Below, one piece after another: positions 6,563 to 10,263 of a stretch of DNA of 10,263 nucleotides; position 1 is the first letter of the stretch; the number at the start of each line of letters is the position of its first letter. Source of the DNA: Alphaproteobacteria bacterium (GTDB lineage Bacteria > Pseudomonadota > Alphaproteobacteria > Micropepsales > Micropepsaceae); assembly GCA_003131925.1 (NCBI GenBank), contig PKWC01000204.1, positions 13,187 to 23,449 of the forward strand, written 5' to 3'. The notes beneath the pieces were generated by a model. The model searched no databases. It worked only from the letters and a program-made list of their open reading frames with translations, and was not told the DNA's origin. The position numbers and the translations under genes were made by a program.

Positions 6563-7813
6563 ATGAGATTAGCGCGCGAAGCCGCGTTGGCGGCCTTTTT
6601 TTTGCTTGCCGCGATCGCGTCCGCCAGCGCGGTCAACGCGCCGCCCGCGCCCAAAAAAGTGGAACCCGACGTTCTCTTTGAGCAAGGGCAGTTCGACGCG
6701 GCGGAAGCGGGCTACCAGGCGGTTCCGAAAACGAGTCCGGGCTATGAGGGCGCACTCCGGCAACTGGGTGCAATCGCGCTCTACCGCAACCATCCCCAGG
6801 AAGCGGAATTGAGGCTGCGCAACGCGCTTGCCCACAATCCCGCGGACACGCGATGCGCAAGTCTCCTCGCCGAGACATTGAACCGCGAGGGCAAGTTTGC
6901 CGAGATGGTGCAAATGCTGCGTCAGTTCGGCAGGCCGGAGCGGGCGGCAGAATTCGAGCTGTTCGGCAAGAGCCAGCCCTATCGTGTGCGCGGACGAGCC
7001 GCACCTGTCACAATCCCGTTCGTGCAGCCCAATCCGCTGCCTGCCATTGGGGCAAAAGCGAACGATCTCGAAGGCCTGTTCCTGATCGATACGGGCGGCG
7101 CCGAGGTTCTTCTCGACCCCGAATTCGCCAGGGAAGCGCATGTGGCAACGACGGCAAATGCGCAGGGCGCGTCTTCCGCCGGAAGGCCCGCCGCGCCGTC
7201 GTTCGGACGCATCGCGCAATTTGTGCTGTCCGGTCTCGAAACCGACGATGTCCCCGCAATGCTGGTAAGCACGAAGGCGTTCTCCAGCATGGCACGCGGC
7301 AAAAAGGTGGCGGGCATCATTGGAACGGAATACCTGTCGCAGTTCCGCACGACGCTCGACTATGTTCGGAATCGACTGATCCTCGAGCCGCGAGAGGCGC
7401 CCGCGCGCACCGGCGGCAGCATCGCCGAGATTCCGTTCTGGATGGCGGGAGACCATTTCCTGCTGGCTCAAGGCCGCCTCGATCGCGGACCAAAACAATT
7501 GCTGCTCGTCGATACGGCATTTGGAAGGCTTGCCTTTACCGGGCCAGAATCGACGTTGCAGGACGCGGGAATCACGGTGCCTGCGGCACAGGCGGCACCG
7601 TCGGGACGGCCGCCGATTGCAAAATTTCCGATCGCGCAACTATCGCTGGGAAGCCTGGAGGAAAAGAATATCAGCGGTATTTATGGAGCATTTCCGCCGG
7701 GTCTCGAAAACGGGCTTGGCGTCCATGTGGGCGGGATCGTCAGCCACGAGTATTTTCTCCCCTATGCGGTTACGTTCGATTTCGTGCGCATGAAAATCGC
7801 GATTCGGAAGTAG
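6563..7813 (+). CDS. secreted TPR protein with two retropepsin-like (aspartic protease) lobes
   Basis: A 416-aa protein. Residues 1-24 form a Sec signal peptide (MRLAREAALAAFFLLAAIAS, then an ASA cleavage site), so it acts in the periplasm or outside. Residues about 36-130 read as two or three TPR-like helical repeats (FEQGQFDAAEAGY, ALRQLGAIALYRNHPQEAEL, LLAETLNREGKFAEMVQML). Lobe 1 starts with the aspartic-protease motif FLIDTGGAEVLLD (D176) and ends GIIGTEYLSQF...LDYVRNRLIL. Lobe 2 repeats the plan: LLLVDTAFGRLAF (D317) and GGIVSHEYFLPY...FDFVRMKIAI. The lobes are clearly an internal duplication, as in pepsin, but lobe 2 has DTA where DTG is expected. The substrate is unknown, and activity is uncertain because of that change. 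The ATG at 6563 was chosen for its ribosome site and signal peptide; the open frame upstream has no such support. Confidence 0.8.
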   Translation: MRLAREAALAAFFLLAAIASASAVNAPPAPKKVEPDVLFEQGQFDAAEAGYQAVPKTSPGYEGALRQLGAIALYRNHPQEAELRLRNALAHNPADTRCASLLAETLNREGKFAEMVQMLRQFGRPERAAEFELFGKSQPYRVRGRAAPVTIPFVQPNPLPAIGAKANDLEGLFLIDTGGAEVLLDPEFAREAHVATTANAQGASSAGRPAAPSFGRIAQFVLSGLETDDVPAMLVSTKAFSSMARGKKVAGIIGTEYLSQFRTTLDYVRNRLILEPREAPARTGGSIAEIPFWMAGDHFLLAQGRLDRGPKQLLLVDTAFGRLAFTGPESTLQDAGITVPAAQAAPSGRPPIAKFPIAQLSLGSLEEKNISGIYGAFPPGLENGLGVHVGGIVSHEYFLPYAVTFDFVRMKIAIRK

Positions 7814-7870
7814 ATGCCGCCCATCCTGTGACCGCGCAGCCACGCGCGACGGGAATGTGCAGCATGTTGC

Positions 7871-7908
7871 GGCCCTGTGTTGACAGGGCCACGCCCCAAG
7901 CGTAGCAA
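7871..7908 (+). promoter_or_regulatory. candidate sigma70 promoter embedded in a perfect dyad
   Basis: TTGACA at 7880-7885 matches the -35 consensus exactly. TAGCAA (7903-7908) is a fair -10 at 17-bp spacing. The -35 lies inside an 8-bp perfect dyad (GGCCCTGT 7871-7878, ACAGGGCC 7883-7890, 4-bp centre), which could be a repressor site or, since it follows the protease-like gene by 57 nt, its terminator stem. There is no T-tract, so the operator or promoter reading is preferred. A transcript would start near 7915. Confidence 0.4.
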
Positions 7909-7939
7909 CCCAGCCGATCCGCGAGCATCGTGTCCGCGG

Positions 7940-8059
7940 ATGTTTCAAGCGAGCCCTTTAATGCAAACCGGCAATTGCCAGATTCGCATGCTGCCGTCGC
8001 CGTTCGACCTTGTGGTCGGCGTCGCCGCCGCAGCGGCTCGCGAGGAGAACGTGGCCTAG
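7940..8059 (+). CDS. possible small ORF (39 codons) in the MATE leader region
   Basis: From the ATG at 7940 the peptide reads MFQASPLMQTGNCQIR, then MLPSPFDLVVGVAAAAAREENVA, ending TAG at 8057-8059. Other ATGs lie at 7961 and 7988. The last 23 codons have almost only G or C in the third position, like real genes here, whereas the first half does not. No good ribosome site precedes any of the starts. It lies between a promoter-like site (7880-7908) and a terminator (8084-8125), as a self-contained small unit would. A hairpin, ATCCGCG (7917-7923) with CGCGGAT (7935-7941), covers the first ATG. It may equally be a non-coding RNA or chance. I do not recognise the peptide. Confidence 0.27.
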   Translation: MFQASPLMQTGNCQIRMLPSPFDLVVGVAAAAAREENVA

Positions 8060-8083
8060 TTTCTGCGCCCCGTTCAAAGATTT

Positions 8084-8125
8084 CCCCTCCCGAGCCCGGA
8101 AAGCGCTTCGGAGGGTTTTTTGTTT
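8084..8125 (+). terminator. Rho-independent terminator 51 nt before the MATE gene
   Basis: The 5' arm CCCTCC (8085-8090) pairs with GGAGGG (8110-8115). The stem continues inwards as GAGC with GCTTC with a bulge or G-U pair, and is followed directly by six T (8116-8121) and then GTTT. This is a clear intrinsic terminator in the plus direction. It lies 270 nt past the nearest upstream recognised gene, so it more likely ends a short transcript made within the spacer, or acts as an attenuator for the MATE gene, than the protease-like mRNA. Confidence 0.8.
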
Positions 8126-8175
8126 CTCATCCGAAACTGCAATCCGGGCGCGGGCCTGAAAGACAAGACCGTGCC

Positions 8176-9582
8176 ATGTCCGATATTGCTGAATTTGATC
8201 TTGCCCATGCCGGCAGCCCTGTAACGGGTCACGGGCTCGACGCGTGGTTCGCCGAGGCGCGCGAGCTGTCGAAACTCGCAGCGCCTTTGGTGCTGACCCA
8301 GCTTGCCCAGATGGCAATCCTGACGACCGACGTGATCATGCTGGGGCGCCTCGGCAAGACGGCGCTTGCGTCGGCCGCGCTCGGCAACACGGTGTTCTTC
8401 TTCACCTGGTTGATCGGCTGCGGGCCCGTGGCTGCAGTTGCTCCGATGGTCGCCCACATTCTCGGAGCACACCCCGGGAATCGCGCCGGCGTGCGGAACG
8501 CGGTCCGCATGGGCTTCTGGGCGATGCTGTTTCTGTCAGCGCCGCTGATCGTGTTTCTGCTGTTTACGCAGCCCGTCCTGCTCGCTCTCGGTCAGAGACC
8601 CGAGCTGGCAGCGGGCGCGGGCCGATTCACCAGCATGCTTTGCTGGGGCCTGCCCTTCTCGCTCGGCTATCAGGTGCTGCGCAATTTCTCGACCGCGCTG
8701 TCCCGGCCGAACGCGTCGCTGTGGGCGATGGGGCTCGGCATCTTCTTCAATGCGGCAGGCGATTATGCCTTGATCTTCGGCCATTTCGGCCTGCCAAGGC
8801 TTGGCCTGGTCGGCGCCGGCATTTCCAGCGCTTGCTCCTATGCTTTCGCGTTCTTCATCATGCTGGCCGTCGTCCGGCTGATGCCGGCCTTGCACAAGTT
8901 CCGCATCTTCCGGCGCTTTCATCGCCCGCATTGGGACAAGCTCGTGGAGGTGTTCCGCCTCGGCATGCCGATCGGACTGACCATGATCTTCGAGGCAATG
9001 CTGTTCAACGCCGCGACGCTGATCATGGGCACGTTCGGCACGGCATCCGTCGCCGCGCACCAGATAGCCCTCAACGTCCCTTCCATTACTTTCATGGTGC
9101 CGCTCGGCATCGGAATGGCAGCGACGGTGCGCGTCGGACTCGCGGCGGGCGCGGGCGATGGCGATGCCATTCGCCGAGCCGGATACAGCGCGCTGCTCAT
9201 GGGCGCCGGATTCATGAGCATGACCGCGATCGTGTTGTGGATGTTCCCGTCTGCGATCGCCAATCTCTATTTTGCCGACGACGCCGCCAACGCCGACGTA
9301 ATCGTGCTCGCTGTCGTGTTCCTGCGCGTCGCGGCGGCGTTCCAGATCTGCGACGGGCTTCAGGTCGTGGGCGCGCTCAGTCTGCGCGGTCTGAAGGACG
9401 CGCACATGCCGATGTGGATCGCCGGGTTGAGCTATTGGCTGGCGGGATTTCCCGTTTGCCTATGGCTCGCCTTCGGATGGCACCTGAAAGGTCTTGGTAT
9501 CTGGATCGGTCTTGCCACAGGCCTGTTCGTCGCGGCGGCGCTCATGTGCTGGCGCTTCTGGTTTTTGTCGAGAGCCCGGTAA
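8176..9582 (+). CDS. MATE-family multidrug/toxin efflux transporter (NorM-like)
   Basis: A 468-aa inner-membrane protein with the hydrophobicity of a 12-helix MATE antiporter, which exports cationic drugs or metabolites in exchange for Na+ or H+. Family features from the ATG at 8176: LAAPLVLTQLAQM (34-46) and TDVIMLGRLG (51-60) in the first helix and loop, E273 in helix 7 (IFEAMLFNAA) at the place of the conserved NorM glutamate, ASVAAHQIALN (290-300), and the helix-10 region LQVVGALSLRGLKDAHMPMW (395-414). The frame is open back to 7930, but that part crosses the terminator at 8084-8125 and has no membrane character, so it is not coding. The ribosome site is weak. No promoter is visible in the 51 nt after the terminator, so expression may depend on read-through from the spacer. 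The substrate cannot be told. Confidence 0.94.
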   Translation: MSDIAEFDLAHAGSPVTGHGLDAWFAEARELSKLAAPLVLTQLAQMAILTTDVIMLGRLGKTALASAALGNTVFFFTWLIGCGPVAAVAPMVAHILGAHPGNRAGVRNAVRMGFWAMLFLSAPLIVFLLFTQPVLLALGQRPELAAGAGRFTSMLCWGLPFSLGYQVLRNFSTALSRPNASLWAMGLGIFFNAAGDYALIFGHFGLPRLGLVGAGISSACSYAFAFFIMLAVVRLMPALHKFRIFRRFHRPHWDKLVEVFRLGMPIGLTMIFEAMLFNAATLIMGTFGTASVAAHQIALNVPSITFMVPLGIGMAATVRVGLAAGAGDGDAIRRAGYSALLMGAGFMSMTAIVLWMFPSAIANLYFADDAANADVIVLAVVFLRVAAAFQICDGLQVVGALSLRGLKDAHMPMWIAGLSYWLAGFPVCLWLAFGWHLKGLGIWIGLATGLFVAAALMCWRFWFLSRAR

Positions 9583-9774
9583 ACCGATACATTGCCCATT
9601 CACGATCGCGTGAAACGGGCTTGCCAGCCGGGTAGGAGAGCCGTCTGGACCCCGAATCCCGGGCAAACGCACCTCGAACGTCTCCGGGCGCTATTGGGAA
9701 TTGTCCCCAAGAGGGGTTACTATTGCTTCGAGCTCGGAGATTCCGCAGTTTAGATGCGGGGAGGAGCTGCCAGG
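9583..9774 (+). promoter_or_regulatory. intergenic region with hairpin 9599-9614 and candidate promoter 9694-9723
   Basis: No gene is supported in these 192 bp. A perfect 6-bp dyad TTCACG-ATCG-CGTGAA (9599-9614) follows the MATE stop by 16 nt but lacks a T-tract. TTGGGA (9694-9699) and TACTAT (9718-9723), 18 bp apart, make a plausible sigma70 promoter for the small secreted protein, giving a leader of about 45 nt. The purine-rich GGGGAGGAG (9758-9766) is its ribosome site. Confidence 0.35.
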
Positions 9775-10191
9775 ATGCGCAAGGTTGCGGGGTTCTTTGC
9801 GGCGATCGCCTTGGGGGCATTGCTTCCCCTGTGGACGGCTAACGCGCAATTGCCCGCGGCAAGCGCCCCTGTCGGGCCGAAGAGTGAGATTCCTGCCCCC
9901 TTTCCCGACGTGACACCCGGCGACAATATCGTAATCGCCTGCGATGCGGTGGAAAAACGCGCCGCAGATTCGGACGTGCGGGTCGTGCTCACCATTTCCG
10001 CGATGCCGGGCGAATCGACAACCGGATACGCAAAAGTTCTTGCGACGGACGAACTGCTTCTGAAAGACGCCGTCCGGGTGCGCATTCCTCAAATACCGAA
10101 CCTCGAGCAACACACGGTAGGGCTCGACGTGTATGTTGTCGGTTCGGCCAACGCCGAACATTGCGACGGCGGCCACATGAAGATCTCGTAG
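9775..10191 (+). CDS. small secreted hypothetical protein with two cysteines (138 aa)
   Basis: The first 24 residues form a Sec signal peptide (MRKVAGFFAAIALGALLPLW, then TANA|Q), so the mature 114-aa protein is periplasmic or exported. A Pro/Ala-rich linker (about 25-47) leads to a compact, mostly beta-looking domain containing C56 (VIACDAVE) and C130 (AEHCDGGH), well placed for a single disulphide joining its two ends. I do not recognise the family and do not propose a function. The ATG at 9775 was chosen because GGGGAGGAG lies 8 nt upstream and the signal peptide begins properly there; an ATG at 9754 lies upstream of that site and would spoil the signal peptide. It probably has its own promoter (9694-9723). 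Confidence 0.72.
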   Translation: MRKVAGFFAAIALGALLPLWTANAQLPAASAPVGPKSEIPAPFPDVTPGDNIVIACDAVEKRAADSDVRVVLTISAMPGESTTGYAKVLATDELLLKDAVRVRIPQIPNLEQHTVGLDVYVVGSANAEHCDGGHMKIS

Positions 10192-10197
10192 AGCTGC

Positions 10198-10215
10198 AGC
10201 CGCGCGACAGCGGCT
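10198..10215 (+). other. small hairpin after the secreted-protein gene
   Basis: AGCCGC (10198-10203) and GCGGCT (10210-10215) form a perfect 6-bp stem with a 6-nt loop, 6 nt past the stop codon. There is no T-tract, so it may be a 3'-end stabilising structure rather than an intrinsic terminator. Confidence 0.35.
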
Positions 10216-10234
10216 CGCTTGACCCAAAAAGCGT

Positions 10235-10263
10235 GTCATTCCCGCGCAAGCGGAACACAGTCC
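10235..10263. repeat. REP-like element cut by the window end
   Basis: GTCATTCCCGCGCAAGCGGA followed by ACACAGTCC matches the start of the familiar alphaproteobacterial intergenic palindrome of the form TCATTCCCGCG-AAGCGGGAATCCAG, with a CCGC-GCAA-GCGG stem at 10242-10253. It differs in type from the palindrome at 150-206. Only part is visible. Confidence 0.5.

Noticed and set aside
7930..8175. N-terminal extension of the MATE frame
   Set aside because: It crosses an intrinsic terminator and has no family resemblance; the ATG at 8176 gives the normal length.
7814..8175. 6S RNA, tmRNA, tRNA or a known riboswitch in the spacer before the MATE gene
   Set aside because: I looked for the signature sequences and folds I know and could not match any; only an unnamed candidate transcript can be supported.
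9599..9614. Terminator of the MATE gene
   Set aside because: There is a perfect 6-bp stem but no T-tract on either strand.
8244..9635. 463-codon plus-strand frame overlapping the MATE gene
   Set aside because: The arginine-rich translation has no membrane segments; the other frame is a clear MATE transporter.

Overview
The window looks like chromosomal DNA of a GC-rich alphaproteobacterium, probably of the Hyphomicrobiales (Bradyrhizobium/Rhodopseudomonas/Rhodoplanes-like). This rests on codon use, the coaBC-dut gene pair, the style of the feruloyl-CoA synthase, and short extragenic palindromes of a kind common in that group. It is a judgement from protein and repeat style, not a database match. 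I see no phage, plasmid, CRISPR, defence or transposase genes.

Layout. Positions 1-282 carry no gene: they hold a hairpin, a decayed copy of a dispersed repeat and a strong REP-like palindrome. Three minus-strand genes follow, read right to left: a feruloyl-CoA synthase (3479-1596), an aldo/keto reductase 11 nt behind it (1584-598), and a small unknown protein (489-283). Diverging from the synthase on the plus strand are coaBC (3577-4788) and dut (4785-5300), which overlap by ATGA. The end of dut runs into a 186-bp imperfect inverted repeat (5265-5450). This repeat fills the convergent gap to a minus-strand glycerophosphodiester phosphodiesterase (6428-5502).

The right half is all plus strand. 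It holds a secreted TPR plus two-lobed aspartic-protease-like protein (6563-7813), a 362-bp spacer, a MATE-family efflux pump (8176-9582) and a small secreted two-cysteine protein (9775-10191). The spacer contains a promoter-like site on a dyad, a possible 39-codon ORF and a clear Rho-independent terminator. Another REP-like element begins at the right edge.

Functionally, the synthase and reductase suggest use of plant phenolic acids (activation of ferulate or coumarate). CoaBC makes 4'-phosphopantetheine for CoA, and Dut clears dUTP and supplies dUMP. The GDPD recovers glycerol-3-phosphate from phospholipid head groups. Most of the window is ordinary housekeeping and accessory metabolism. 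The parts most worth a second look are the terminator-bounded unit before the MATE gene, the repeat that now forms the end of dut, and the two-lobed protease with an altered second active-site motif.
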